Shown: positions 46,985 through 59,012 of the stretch, one piece after another | How the letters are laid out: each line of letters begins with the position of its first letter | Position numbering within the stretch: the first letter of the stretch is position 1 | DNA from: Mya arenaria | Taxonomy: Eukaryota > Mollusca > Bivalvia > Myida > Myidae | NCBI RefSeq assembly: GCF_026914265.1 | Contig: NC_069125.1 | Span: forward strand, 20,014,966 to 20,078,965 | DNA: 64,000 nt | Direction of reading: 5' to 3' | The notes under the pieces: generated by a model | What the model was told of the DNA's origin: nothing | The model's input: the letters and a program-made list of their open reading frames with translations, nothing else | Database searches by the model: none | Position numbers and translations under genes: made by a program

Positions 46985-47505
46985 CAGTGTGTGTATTACA
47001 CGTGATAAATTACGTCATATATGCTACGTCGGAAGGCAACATTTTGCTTAAAATGATGATTTATAACAATGACAAATTTTGGTTACTACACCATTTAAAA
47101 TGAAACAAAGGGCAGTATATGCCGCTTAAAGAGCCCCGCCTTCGTTTTGTTAACGGAGTTAGAAAAGGTGATAAGTTTCATCAAACACTTCGACAAACCT
47201 GCTTCCAAAATAGTTTTGACAGTGCTCCGTCAGACGGCCGTATTGTGAAAAGGTTTGTCGGAGTGTTTTAGGAAACTAAACTCTCAAACTCGGGTAAAAT
47301 ACCAAAGGCCGGGATCCGTAAGCGGCGTAGACTGTGCTATGTTTCATTTAAAATGGTGAAGAAATAGTAACGTAATCTTTGTTTAAAGTCTTTATTCAAA
47401 GCAAGATATTGCTTAAAAATAATTTTATCAAATATTCGCGACCCCATTGCCCCAGCTCCTACGCGCCTGAATTTTTTATCACGTGGTAAACACACACACA
47501 CACTG
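46985..47505. mobile_element. 521 bp MITE with long inverted repeats and 5 bp target duplication
   Basis: The left end reads CAGTGTGTGTATTACACGTG and the right end, inverted, CAGTGTGTGTGTGTGTTTACC then ACGTGATAAA, so the termini are imperfect inverted repeats. The inversion continues inward: ACCATTTAAAATGAAAC near 47090 matches GTTTCATTTAAAATGGT near 47340. TATAG flanks both sides (46980-46984 and 47506-47510), a perfect 5 bp target-site duplication. No coding capacity, so it is non-autonomous. Confidence 0.85.
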
Positions 47506-47639
47506 TATAGGGCTTCAACATAAACAAGAACAGTAACAAGGTTACATTTGATGGTGAGTCATCTGCCAATATCAAGTGTTATTGCGAAGTTGTGTTATTG
47601 CGAAGTTTCAAAATATAGCATTGAGCAATTATTGAATAG

Positions 47640-48340
47640 ATCAAACATGTATTAGTACTTCAACTTTCACTTCACCTTTCCATAGTAGACCAGTTGGAAG
47701 AAGGAATCTTCAAGAAGAGCCCAATTAAACATAAAGCGAAACTCGACACTGTTGCATAGAGACTTTACAGGCCAATTTATTTGCTGACTATTTCATTCAG
47801 ACGAATGCGCTTGTTATTGGTGCCAATGACATGCAAGTCAGCAGCATGCATTGTGGAAGGAATCAAACGGCTATGTTGTGGAAGGAATCAAACGGCTATG
47901 TTTTTCACTGCATGCTATGTCTCCACGTGGAACTGGCCTGGTGTGAAAGATCCTACCAAGGGGGCGAAACTATTTTCACGTTCAGACCGCAGAACCTTAA
48001 GCCTATGAGACTGGCTTTCTGAAAAACTGGAATTATGTCGCTGCAGAGACGAATTATCTGGTGCATGAGTTGTCGTCGTCCATTAAATGGCTGCAGATTA
48101 TCAGGCAGAGTAAATTCAACATGATGTTCAGTGCTGCTCGTCACAACATGTCTCGAAATGGTCTTCACCTTAGCTTTGAAGGCACTGAGAAGCTGGCATA
48201 CCCCATCGAGGCTGCAATTGAGGTATCCCCGACAGCAGAAGGCATACCTTCAAGGGATATATCCCTGACCACAGCGTGCCTACCTGCAGGTAATGGCCCC
48301 CCGACAGAATTGAAAGAATTGTTTTGGATGGGCTTATAAA
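47640..48340 (+). pseudogene. Possible decayed SGNH-type hydrolase-like fragment
   Basis: The frame at 48061-48339 contains SRNGLHLSFEGTEKLAYPIE, resembling the DGxHLxxxG block at the C-terminus of SGNH hydrolases such as that in LINE C ORF1. Upstream frames (47781-48008) are protein-like but do not join it. A perfect 25 bp tandem duplication (TTGTGGAAGGAATCAAACGG...) lies at about 47854-47903. No clear catalytic Ser block was found. Confidence 0.25.
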
Positions 48341-49022
48341 TGAAATTATCTTGTTTTCCTAAATATTAACAAATAACAAGTTGACCCAAAATTCGCAGTA
48401 TTGGACAATCACAGGAATCAATTTTAACTCATGGTTTAAATTATGGAGTATGGAAGCTACATGCCAGTCGGAATAGAAAAAGGTCTGGAATTACAGATTT
48501 AAGTATTTATGCTTTAAGAAATGATCACAAAATCGAAATGTTAGCGAAACATATTGCTATTAGACATGTGCTATATAAATCTTGTTAGTGCTTACTGTAC
48601 CAAAATGTACAACTTGCATAAAAAAAATAATATATATATTATTCTAACTAATGCTGGCCCCTTTAAGGCTGCTGTATATTTTCAGAATAGCATTATAACA
48701 ATAACAAGTACATGGAATTTACTACTTCTTAAGGTGAAATGAGAGTGCTGAATCAACATGTTCTACTAATAGCCACATATTGTTTAATTTCAATCTGTAT
48801 CCCCTTTCATAATATGAGTTTATGGTATAGATATTGTCATAACTGTTACTATGTGATATTGTATTACATGTGAAATCTCATAGCCTGAGCACATTCTCTG
48901 CATCCATGATAGCATGGGCATTGAAACCACATGGTTTATACATGTCTGGTTTTAGTTTCTGAAACATTTCATGTCACGAAATTTAGAATTACAAACAAGA
49001 CCATCCTTCCCTCTACAACCTA
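48341..49022. other. Intergenic; no recognised feature
   Basis: AT-rich; the 3' untranslated region of INO80B (minus strand) should fall at the right end, but I could not fix a polyadenylation signal. Confidence 0.4.
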
Positions 49023-52000
49023 TCATGTTGTTACTAATCTGGGCGGGGTCAACTTATGTAAACTAAGATTTTTCTTATAACACTGTAGGCTACAGAGTGA
49101 AACTCCAGTCTTTGAACATGAATATTTTCTGTCATTTTTACAGCCCTTCACACCACACCTTGGCCTCACAGGGGGCTTATCAGCACTCTGGCTGTCCAGG
49201 GGAAACTTGATACCCTCTGGGACAGAGATGGAGATTCCTCTTGTGGTGTTCAGATATGTAACCTTTGGTGCATCTGCTTTTCTTCCTGCTCTTGCCTGAA
49301 ATGATTTTTTATAGTTATAAAAAAGTAGATTCAGTTCAATATGAAAAAATCTCTTTGAACAATAACGTAATTGCATTTTAATATAAATAACAAATTGTCT
49401 TATTGTACAAAACTGCAAAAAATATCAAATTTCTTTAGACATGTTTTTGTACTTTAAACCTGTAAAACAAACTGATAACTGAATGTACAATATCAATATT
49501 AATATGGCCAGTCATATGAATGTATACAGATATCTCAACTTACAGAACATCTGGTAAATACAAATTTATACCGCTAAATAATAATTTATCCAGCTATCTC
49601 ACCTTACAGAACAGACTGGCCAGTAAATACTAATTTATACAGCTATCCAACTTTACAGACTGGTCAGTAAATATGAATGTATACAGCTATTTCATCTTAC
49701 ATTCTGACCAGTATAAATGAATGTAATACTGATATTTCATTTAACAGACAGGTCAGTTTATCTGAATGTATATACCACTTTCTCACCTTACAGACAGGCC
49801 AATATGATATATGAATCTATACTGCTATCTCACCTTGGCGGCTCCTTTCAGTTGTTTTTCTTGTTTCTTTAGCAACCGGTCAATTGTTTGTCTCTGTGAA
49901 ATAACAGAATATTATACATTTTCATACCTCAATGTACAGATTTTTCAACTGGTTTCATTGATGAAATAAGATTGATCATATTCATTTACCTTACATACCG
50001 GTACTCATTTTTCTAGACAATTGGATGACTTGAAACTATAAAATTATATTGTACAAATGGTATAATCAACATGAGTTCAAGGACTAAGGTTAAGAATTCT
50101 CACAAGACAAATGTTCAAGGAATTGTCAAATTAAAACATTTGTTTAAACTGTTAACTACTTATTATGTAAATGGTATTTCTAACAGTAGACATTTATGGA
50201 GAGCTATTTTACACTATCGTCTTACTTTTTAAAATAAAATATCTGTTTGTTCTCTTATGAAAAATCAAAACATTAAAGGATTGTTTATAATATAACAAAA
50301 GAGCTCTATATTGTCAATCAAGTTTTACCTTATCCTTTTCTTGTTTTTCATGCGCCATCTGTTTACGCTTATTTGCCCGTTGTTCTCTACGCTTTAGCTG
50401 TTCTTCTGTCAACTCGACTTGCTTGTAGCCTACAAACAACTTAGTATAAATTTCACTAATTCTTTACGAGTATATTTCATGTATTCAATCTCAAGCTCAG
50501 ATATAGGAACTTTTCCACAAGCTAACTAAGTTGCATGAGAAAATCCAATGGGTTAATGGCCAAACTTTTCTCTGAAAAGCAAACAGGCTAAAAAAGTCAA
50601 CTTAAAGCACAATTTACCCTCAAGAATTTACCTTTTACACTTTTTTAAGGCTTTCCACATTGAAAACTTATTGCAATATTAAGATTAAGAGAGCCGCAGA
50701 GAGAACGCTAATGCTCATCTGCTGTTTTTCACTCAAACTCCTAACTCAACAATTATTGATGCCAGAGTTATTGGCCGTCTTGTATTTGTGCATACTGTCT
50801 CTGGCAACATGTATACCAAGTTTCACTTGAACATTTTCATACATGTCATATTTTCTGGAGACCATTCAGGGGGATTTGTTCAAAAGGCTGAAAATTCAGG
50901 GGGATTTTGATTGTATTCAGGGGGATTTTTTTAGCAGGTCTAAGTTGGCGAAATTTTAAAGTATTTTTAGACGCAAGTATGAAAAAATGTTTTCACATAT
51001 AGTTTGCTTTGAAAACCTCTTAACTTTTTCATTATACAGAATTATTTTATGTCATGATTTATCATATTTTTATGATACACTGTCATGTCATACTGTAAAT
51101 TGCACTTGCAGAACAAAATATGTCATTGAAAAAATATGTTTTCGAGACAATTAAATGAAATTCACCTTCCTCCAAAGTCTTTAAAAAAATTGTGCTTTAA
51201 TCAGCTTTGATGACTTTCAGACAATAAGGGAATAGAATAAATATTATTAATTTCTTCCTTCCAAAAGAGTAATATTTCTTTGCCTTTGATAATTACTACA
51301 AATTAATTGATCACTTGTTGTAAAAGTTTCCTATTGGAGAGTTTCACTCACATACTGTGGTTTCACTTTGTCATTATTGCCCTAAATTTTTTTATTTATT
51401 TTTTTTTAAATTCCGGGGGATTTTTATCTCCCGCCGGAAGACCGGGGGATGGATCGAAATTCCGGGGGATTTTCCCCCCCACCGGGGGATATGGCATGTA
51501 TGCATTTTGGATGTTTCATAGCTTACAAACCGCTGGCTGAGGTTTAAGTTTTTAAGACAATTGCTTCAACACCAAGGCTCAGAAGCAGGAGCTGTAGCAA
51601 CGGGTTCGGCGGCTGCTGCTCCAATATAGCGCTAAGTGGTGAAAATTTAATTTGGTCTTTTTAAGAAAAAAGTTTTTATTAAGGTGAAAGACTGTGGCGG
51701 TTCTTAGTACAATAAAATATTCAGCAATTATGGTCATATAACCCGAGTCTAGTGTAGGTCGACTTGGTAACAGAATACAGTGCACCATTGATAATCTATA
51801 ACACCTCCGAACTCTTCTCAAGTTTCTGACTAGGAGCCTCGTATAATTGGCCATAATCGTCAAACATGACCATGAATTTGTTAATTGTAAAAGATGGCAT
51901 GCATAAAAGACACTTGCAATTAAAAAAAACCTAATTTCTCATATTCTGCCATCAAGGATAAGTCGTTTCGCGTGAAAACAAACACAAATGAGTGTCATCA

Positions 52001-55000
52001 GATTTTTTTACATGGTACATTTAATTGAATATTTTGATAATTAATTTCATTCGTTGATCAACACCAAAGAAAACAAACATTTTGCTCTTTAATTAAATTC
52101 AATTAAGACCATCCTCATAAACTCTGTAGTTCTAGATACATTAACAGGATTGTCATTTTTTGCTTAAAACTGGAAGAGACAATGAGCCTAGCAATTTTAC
52201 ATTCCCAAAACAAGCGTTTTGTAAAAGGACCCTGAACAATGCTCATTCAACTCTCAGTTTCAGCTATTCAGTGTACCAGATACTGTTTGCCAATTTGCAT
52301 CAACAGAAATGATAATCATGTATGCAGTTTTGTATTTTGAGTTATGGCAAATGTATACAATGGCAGAGAAAGAAAGGAATAAAATGCAAAAAAATAGCTC
52401 AGTCTGTTTATTTTACCAACAAAAGATCATGTGTAACATATGTATGACATTATTGGTAGTGACTATGTCACAAGAATTCAGTTACCAATAAGAGCTATAA
52501 ATCATTCCTAGAAATGCACCAGATCTGACCATTAATAAAAAGGTGTCTGTAAAACCAAACCCAACCCAATCTGCTGCCCCAAGAACAATGGCGTTCCTTC
52601 CCACCTCAGACTTTTACAATACCTCAACCTTTTTCTTGGAAAAAACAGACAAGATAATTATGAATACAATCCAATAAAATAGTTCAAGTTAATGGTTGAC
52701 TCTTCAGTCCATTTTTCCTTAAAAGTATTTGTTATTCACTAAATGTTTAGTTATGCACAAACCTGTTGGCAACTGTAGCAGTTCTTGCTCCTGTGTGCCA
52801 TGTTTCAGCGCCCTCTGCAATCAAAATAGGTCATGATAACACTTCCTTCGTATGCAACAGTCTTTATGAAAGGTTATCTTATCTGGAAAAACCTGATTAA
52901 TTAACAAACAGTTAGACCTGTGAATATCGGACATAGTCATCCCCAAAACATTGGTTCATCAAAACTTTCAACAAAATAACCAGCCTTCCTACAATACAAA
53001 TTCACTGACAGTTATTTTAAGATGATATATGTCATGATGTAATTATGCATTTATTTAATAGCATTGAATGATGACATATACAGCAACAAAACACCATGCC
53101 CCATATTGTCTCCCAGTATGCACATGCATCGAGTACATTACTGTTATAACTATCTACCATTGGTCGTGTGGTGAGTGTGTCTGACTCAGGATCAGAGAGT
53201 TTGTGGCTCAATCCCCTATCTGAGCTTCATCAATGTTTTATAGTGGTTATCACTCAGGAATGGTACATGGTTCTCAATCATATTTTAAAACTGTTCATAT
53301 GTTTGTCACTATAAAAGCTCTGTAGCTCTCCAGAGCATATGTTACAGTATCATATTTGTGATTTCAAATTAATGTTACCCTTATCTCAATATTCATTAAG
53401 ATTTTTTTAACAATAGAACACTAATTACTAGAAAACATGACCAGAGAACAAAAACTAGCCATGCCAAAAAGGTGAATGAAGGAAATTGTTTTACCTGTCT
53501 GGCAGTCATGAGTGTGGGATCCCTCTTGCCCTTGCTGACCTCACCATAATCATCCAACTCCCCCTTCTCAAGGGCAGTTAACCACTCCTTCTCCTCATCT
53601 GAGGTATCATCCCCGGCCTTCTTTGTTTTAACAGACGGATCTTCCACATCTTTTGGCTCCTCTGTTGAGATAAAATTTGGCTACAGAACCAACTTGCATT
53701 AAATGTCTTCATGGTATTAATTCTACAATTATCAATTAAATATAAAGAGTATTATTGTTTGTTTTCCAAATGAGTTCACAATATATATTTCATGCCTGGA
53801 ATTAATTGCAATTTTTCATAAACTCCTTATTTCTTCCTGTGATATTCATAAAAAGGATGTCATATGATATTTAATCATAGATTCTAAGAAAAGTGTTCCA
53901 AATTGCATGCAAACTTTTTTCTTCCTATTATATGCGTAAAAAAGATATATATTTAATCATAGTTTCTAAGAAAAGTGCAAGCAATTGCGTGCAAATGTTA
54001 CTTCATTTCCAAAATGATGTTGCTGAAATTTTGTTCAAGTCGTGTGTGCACTGAAGTTTGATTTGGACATGAGTTGCACTTGATACATCAGAAAGAAATC
54101 ACTGATAACAGAGGAAGTCTTATAACATTTATTTCTTTGTTTTTCTTAAAAATGTGTATTTTGAATTGCAATGAAATAATAAATGTGCTTGTTTTACATC
54201 CCAGGATGATATTTGTTTTCCTTAACTACAGTGCCAATGAAATGGTGAGCTTTACTTGCAGTCTTCTTTTAAGACATTGCTATCCCCCGCCGAACCGAAG
54301 GTTTCGGGAGGGGGATATTGTTTTGGCGTTGTTCGTCCGTCCATCCGTCTGTCCAGAGCCATATCTTGGTAGGCATTGATCAGAAAATGTTCAAACTTGG
54401 TCAGAATGTTCCCCTTGATCAAATCACGACCTCTTTTAAAAATGGGTCACATGGGGTCAAAAATTAGGTCACTAGGTCAAATCTTAGAAAAATCTTTGGA
54501 ACAAACTAGAGGCATTATACATGGTCAAATATTCATGAAACGAATTTGCTTGTTGTTGTTTTTTTGATAAGCAGCTAGATTTCGAAAAATAAGAGTTAAT
54601 GATAAACATCAAACAGAGCCTCATCACAGCAAAATGCCATAATGTTCTGAGATAGCATGGTTTACAAAATGCAGTGTCTTACCGTGACTAAATTATATTT
54701 GAAATGTATAATTGTAACAGTAACTACTCTGTGTTAAGAACTTATAGATACCCCATGGCTGGTCATCAGTCACATTGACAATATCATCTGTGCTCTCTGT
54801 CGTCACGGACACAACACTGAAAAGTGCAAATAAAATATTCTCATATTGAATAATGCCATTGTAATCTTTTATACATGGTTTGCTTTTAAATGATGATAAA
54901 TCTTTTAAGGACAATGTTACACACTGTTACAACAACAACAACAAAATCTGCAACATATTAAAGTGACTGCTCATGGTTTGTAAAATGTACTTTTTTTTTA

Positions 55001-57099
55001 TTACGAAATAAAGTGTGGCAAATCATAAGGAGGGTTAAAATAAAAATACCAAAGCTGAAACCCTTCAGAAAATGTTAATATATGCTCAAATATCGTCTTT
55101 GAAGACCACAATTTTCATTAGCGTTTAAAAAGTGAATGAAAATTATTTACAGATGTGGTGTTGCGTGATTGGTTGATTGACATTATCACATGATGTTATC
55201 AATGTATCCTTAACAAGTCGATATATTCAACACTTTTGTTAAAGTCCCGGTGGCCGTGTGGTTAAACGGTTGTTTTCTAAAAAATTTCTTGACTTTACTG
55301 GTGTGGGTTCAAACCCCATAAAACTACAATACTTTTTTATGCTATAACTGTATTTTTTCTACATTTTCGATATCATAGAGTAAAATAATGATCAAAAATG
55401 TTTTCAGATGCATTACCGGGAAAACTAATTTTTGGTCCAAAAACATGAGTGCGTCACTCTAAGGTGCCTTTGGCTGTTATGTTAAATTTTGTTGCCTGGC
55501 GACCTCTTATAATTTTTGTATCGTTTGAACCAGAGTTATTGAAATAACAAACAAGCGTGTGATGAGGGTTGCTGGTGAAGTTACTGTTTTATACCATGTT
55601 GTCATGGACAACCTTCAATAACAAGCATGTGTATGAGTGAATAGTGTCTAATCACATGCTAGTAATTGAACAGTTAAGCTTTGCCTTCTTGTTAGGCTTC
55701 CAGTATGGTTTTTAATGTTATGGTTGAAATGTATCAACGAAAACAAAGAATATACGCTCCAAATTGATACAAATGACGATATTTTTAACAGATATTGCTA
55801 TTGTTGGTTGTGTTTTTTTTCTTAAATTCAACTGTAATCAGATATGAAATGACCTATTTTGAGCTCTTTCATTTATTAGTGATATTGTGGGGTAGGTGTT
55901 TGAAAATTGGACGAAAGTCATAATCGATCATCGAGTGAATCAAAATTTAAAAAACAATTTTATCAAAATTTAAAAATTCAACCTTAAACTGACTAGATAA
56001 ATTTTAAACCCTTGATATAGAAAACATCACTCTTAAACAGACAACATTTGGCTAAAACAGTTAAAGAAAGTATGTTATCTTTCAGTCAGCCACTTCAAAA
56101 CAATATTAACAAAGATATACCTATTCAGTCAATCACAGTGATTTGAACATTACCGAGGCTTACTTTAGCAATCATAGTCATGTGTATAATACTCCCACAT
56201 TGGAATGGTAACAAGAAGGTGGAGCGTAACCATTAAATAACTTTTGTGCAAATAAATTACCATGCTATTTACTTATATTTCATGCTAATCTTTAAAGGAT
56301 TCAAGTATAATTTCAATTACTCCGGGTATAAGATTTATAGAATACATGTAAATGTCTAAACTCAATACAGCAGTAAGGTCCCTTTGCTGTACAAACCGAC
56401 AATTGATTATGGATATATATAATCGATTATCGCTGACCTCGGACGTAAATAAGATCATCGTTTTATACCTAATGGGCAGTATCTTTTTTCATTTTCTTTC
56501 ACTACACATAAATCCCTTTCAAATCACACTAAAATAACATGCGTTCACCTGGCATCTTAACTTCACATAATTGTACAAAGCAGTGATCTCAATAAGAACC
56601 GGCTGCCGGCCAAAATGGACGGTTCAAGTGGAGATAAGGCCAGTTCAAATTTGGAAAAATAAGTGAATTTTAAGTTAAATAAGTAGTGGCTGGTCGGTTA
56701 CTTTATTGTTTGAGACAGTCCAACCGAAACTTATTGAGAACCCTGATAAAGTATATCTTAATGTTATAAATCATGAATATTACCGTACTGAGATAACATG
56801 GAGTCCAGCACTTATTATATAATGATCTATACAAGGAAGTAAGAGACAGTAAAACAATAAAATAAAATGAATACATGTTAAGTTATGAAAGGTTTTATCG
56901 ATTCATTTAAAGGTGTACATTGACGGAGTGACCCACTTTTTGGTTCCAAGTGTTTCACCCCCAATCTTAAACTTCAGTTTAAGTGAGGCTTTTGGAGATT
57001 CAAGCTCTTCATTTTCTTCCACAGGCTTACGCTTATGTTTCTTTTTGTGTTTTTTGTGTTTCTTGTGGCTTGATGGTGACTGCACTTCTTCTGGCGAAT
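49023..57099 (-). CDS. INO80B: INO80 complex subunit B; seven exons seen, 5' exon missing
   Basis: Minus-strand exons 56937-57099, 54752-54816, 53495-53661, 52763-52814, 50329-50429, 49834-49893 and 49023-49295 have GT/AG borders, matching phases and an open join of 293 codons including the stop. In order: a Lys/His run (HKKHKKHKKKHKRK), LKLKFKIGGETLGTK, WLTALEKGELDDYGEV with LMTARQ, the PAPA-1 helix (TEEQLKRREQRANKRKQMAH; RQTIDRLLKKQEKQ), and a HIT-type zinc finger (CGVKGC, YSCSKTG, LCSLQC). This order matches vertebrate INO80B, a nuclear subunit of the INO80 ATP-dependent chromatin remodeller. The first visible exon needs one base from an upstream coding exon with the start Met; it was not found. 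Introns hold two SINEs, a hairpin-ended repeat and a MITE. Confidence 0.95.
51400..51495. repeat. GGGGGAT-rich segment in an INO80B intron
   Basis: CCGGGGGAT occurs repeatedly between 51412 and 51490, interspersed with CCCCCC, and earlier TCAGGGGGATTT copies lie near 50866-50930. A dispersed-repeat remnant or low-complexity tract; both strands have open stretches without a domain. Confidence 0.45.
53150..53290 (+). repeat. tRNA-derived SINE-like copy
   Basis: TGGTCGTGTGGTGAGTGTG resembles a pol III A box and TGTGGCTCAATCCCC a B box, about 45 bp apart. It does not fold into a proper tRNA, so it is a SINE head and not a tRNA gene. It lies in an INO80B intron. Confidence 0.5.
54280..54545 (-). 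repeat. Dispersed repeat with terminal hairpin, copy 2 (inverted)
   Basis: It starts with the stem CCCCCGCCGAACCGAAGG...TTTCGGGAGGGGG, then GATATTGTTTTGGCGTTGTT, GTCCGTCCATCCGTCTGTCC, AAATGTTCAAACTTGGTCAG and GGTCACTAGGTCAAATCTTA. It is the reverse orientation of the element at 26405-26765 and lies in an INO80B intron. Confidence 0.75.
55243..55330 (+). repeat. tRNA-derived SINE-like copy
   Basis: GGTGGCCGTGTGGTTAAACG is an A-box region and GTGGGTTCAAACCCCATAAA a near-perfect B-box region, about 55 bp apart. The presumed acceptor stem halves do not pair, so this is a SINE head. Sequence downstream to about 55500 may be its body. It lies in the first visible INO80B intron. Confidence 0.6.
56581..56745. 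repeat. 165 bp MITE-like element, CAG-N-TCTCAATAAG ends
   Basis: CAGTGATCTCAATAAGAACCGG at the left is mirrored by CCGAAACTTATTGAGAACCCTG at the right; ten bases (TCTCAATAAG) are perfectly inverted. The CAG termini suit hAT-type MITEs, but flanking 8-mers do not match exactly. It lies about 190 bp downstream of an INO80B exon, in an intron. Confidence 0.55.
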
Positions 57100-58797
57100 C
57101 TGAAACGACACAATTGAAAAAGAATTTAGATTTACGAGTCACATTTTCTCAAAAATAAACCAAAGGAGACAAAAATACAACCCTAAATTCTTTAAAAACA
57201 AGACTTGATAAAAAACACTATATCTTGCTGCAAAATAGTAAGAAATGGTGAAGACAGACCAGTGACATGTGGTAAATGAATCGCTGAAATATTAAGAAAA
57301 CTGCAGGAAAGTCTTTGGACAGCGTTACCCATCAATATTGAACTGGAAGACGCTATTAAACTGGTTGTACAATCGTATAACTACACAATTTTCTAAAGTA
57401 TGCAACGGTATGGGCTTTTCTACATACCATTTTTAAGTGTTAAAGGCAACATTAAAAGACAATGTATGCTTTTGATGGTCAATCATTGATTGGTTAGCAT
57501 GGGAATAGCCTGTCAAAATTCTAAATTGAACATTGTAGGCTATAAAAAATTTGAATCAGTGTTAAAGTAAACCTGGGAGGGAGTGTGGGACTCAATTCCA
57601 GGACCGCACGGGGAGCAGGACTTTCCAACCCCTATATCAAAGACTTTTCAACCCCTGGTTGAAATATTTTAATAGCCATATTAAAGACTTTTTAACCCCT
57701 ATTTATATTAAAGATTTTTCAACCACTATTATTTTTGTCAGTCAGGTGTTGTCTTTTTCATTGTTTTGTTGTTTTTTGGCAAAAAAACTTTACAAATTAA
57801 CAAATTGTTATTGAAATACAATTAAAGATTTATTTGCCTTATTTGTTACACTTTTCTCCAAAGTACTGGATGAAATTTAGACAAGGTGTTGCATTGATTT
57901 ATCAATCACTTGTTTCATGACAGCAAATGATATCTTTGATTAAATATATGATTTTTTTAATTATATTACATTGGTAGAACTAGAATATATATTACTCAAG
58001 ATGTACTTAGCTGGCATCTAGCCATGAGTTGCAATACCTCACACGATGATATGCGTATGTTCTCAATATTAGTAAAAGTTAACAGTTAATGGTTAGTGTT
58101 ATTTTGGCTATAATATTCGGTACATTTATAGCAATGGTACAGTAAAGTAAGATTTTGATGCCTGGTTACCCTGAAAAATTGCTGTATTATTGTATTATTC
58201 TAAAGTGTATCTGAAGGAATTAACATATAATATGTACAAAGTTATGTCCATCCTTTTATTCTTTAAATAACAAAATTGAATAATTGTAAAAGAAAATAAA
58301 TGTATTGAAGGATTTACGGAACAATCTCCATATTTTGACTGTAGACCACCCATAAAAACCTTCACTTGAACATTTATAAAACTTTAATTGCTTTTAAAAA
58401 AGGTCAGCAGTTGAAACATTTTGTTGTAGTACCATATTGCTTTTTTAGTTGTTGGTTATGTGTTTATATCTAAAAATTCTGAGAATTGGGGGTAGGGAAA
58501 TAAGTTAAAATTAAATTCATTTTTGTTTGGTTTTTAAATCTGGAAAATTAAACACAAAATATATCAAGCTGCTCAAAGTTTAAAATGATGGCCATCTGAC
58601 AGGGTATAACAACCTTTTTTTTAAATTGACTGTCACTTTTAAGTTATTATAACCTAAATTAAAGGTGTTATGAAGCCCCTTAATCCCATAAGAATTTATG
58701 ACCATGTCACACATGTTGCCCATTAATGAATGTGTGACCTTCATTCCATTCTTTAATTGCATAAAACAATACAATGCTTAGAGCATTTTTTACTTAC
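57100..58797. other. Upstream of the visible INO80B exons; no gene recognised
   Basis: It includes three or four degenerate copies of AAAGACTTTTCAACCCCT between 57590 and 57730. The rest is AT-rich non-coding sequence. The missing INO80B 5' exon may lie here or beyond, but no start exon ending in the needed phase is convincing. Confidence 0.4.
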
Positions 58798-59012
58798 AAG
58801 GGTATAGCCAGAAGTTCGTGGAATTGCTTAATAAAATCAACACATTTTAACATTTTTCAACGAACGTCAGCTTGCTATAAAATCTATTTCAGGTGTAAAT
58901 GACAAATAAAATTTCAAACTGATACATACAATATAAAGGAAACTACAGCTTTTTCATTAACATGAGGTCAGTATAGCCCCTGCAGTTCAAACATCAGAAT
59001 CTGATGTCAAAG

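Noticed and set aside
53150-55330. True tRNA genes at the two A/B-box sites
   Set aside because: The boxes are present, but acceptor and anticodon stems do not pair, so SINE heads are the better call.
58580-58774. 64-codon minus-strand frame as the missing INO80B start exon
   Set aside because: Its wording does not resemble the INO80B N-terminus and no phase-matching donor follows.
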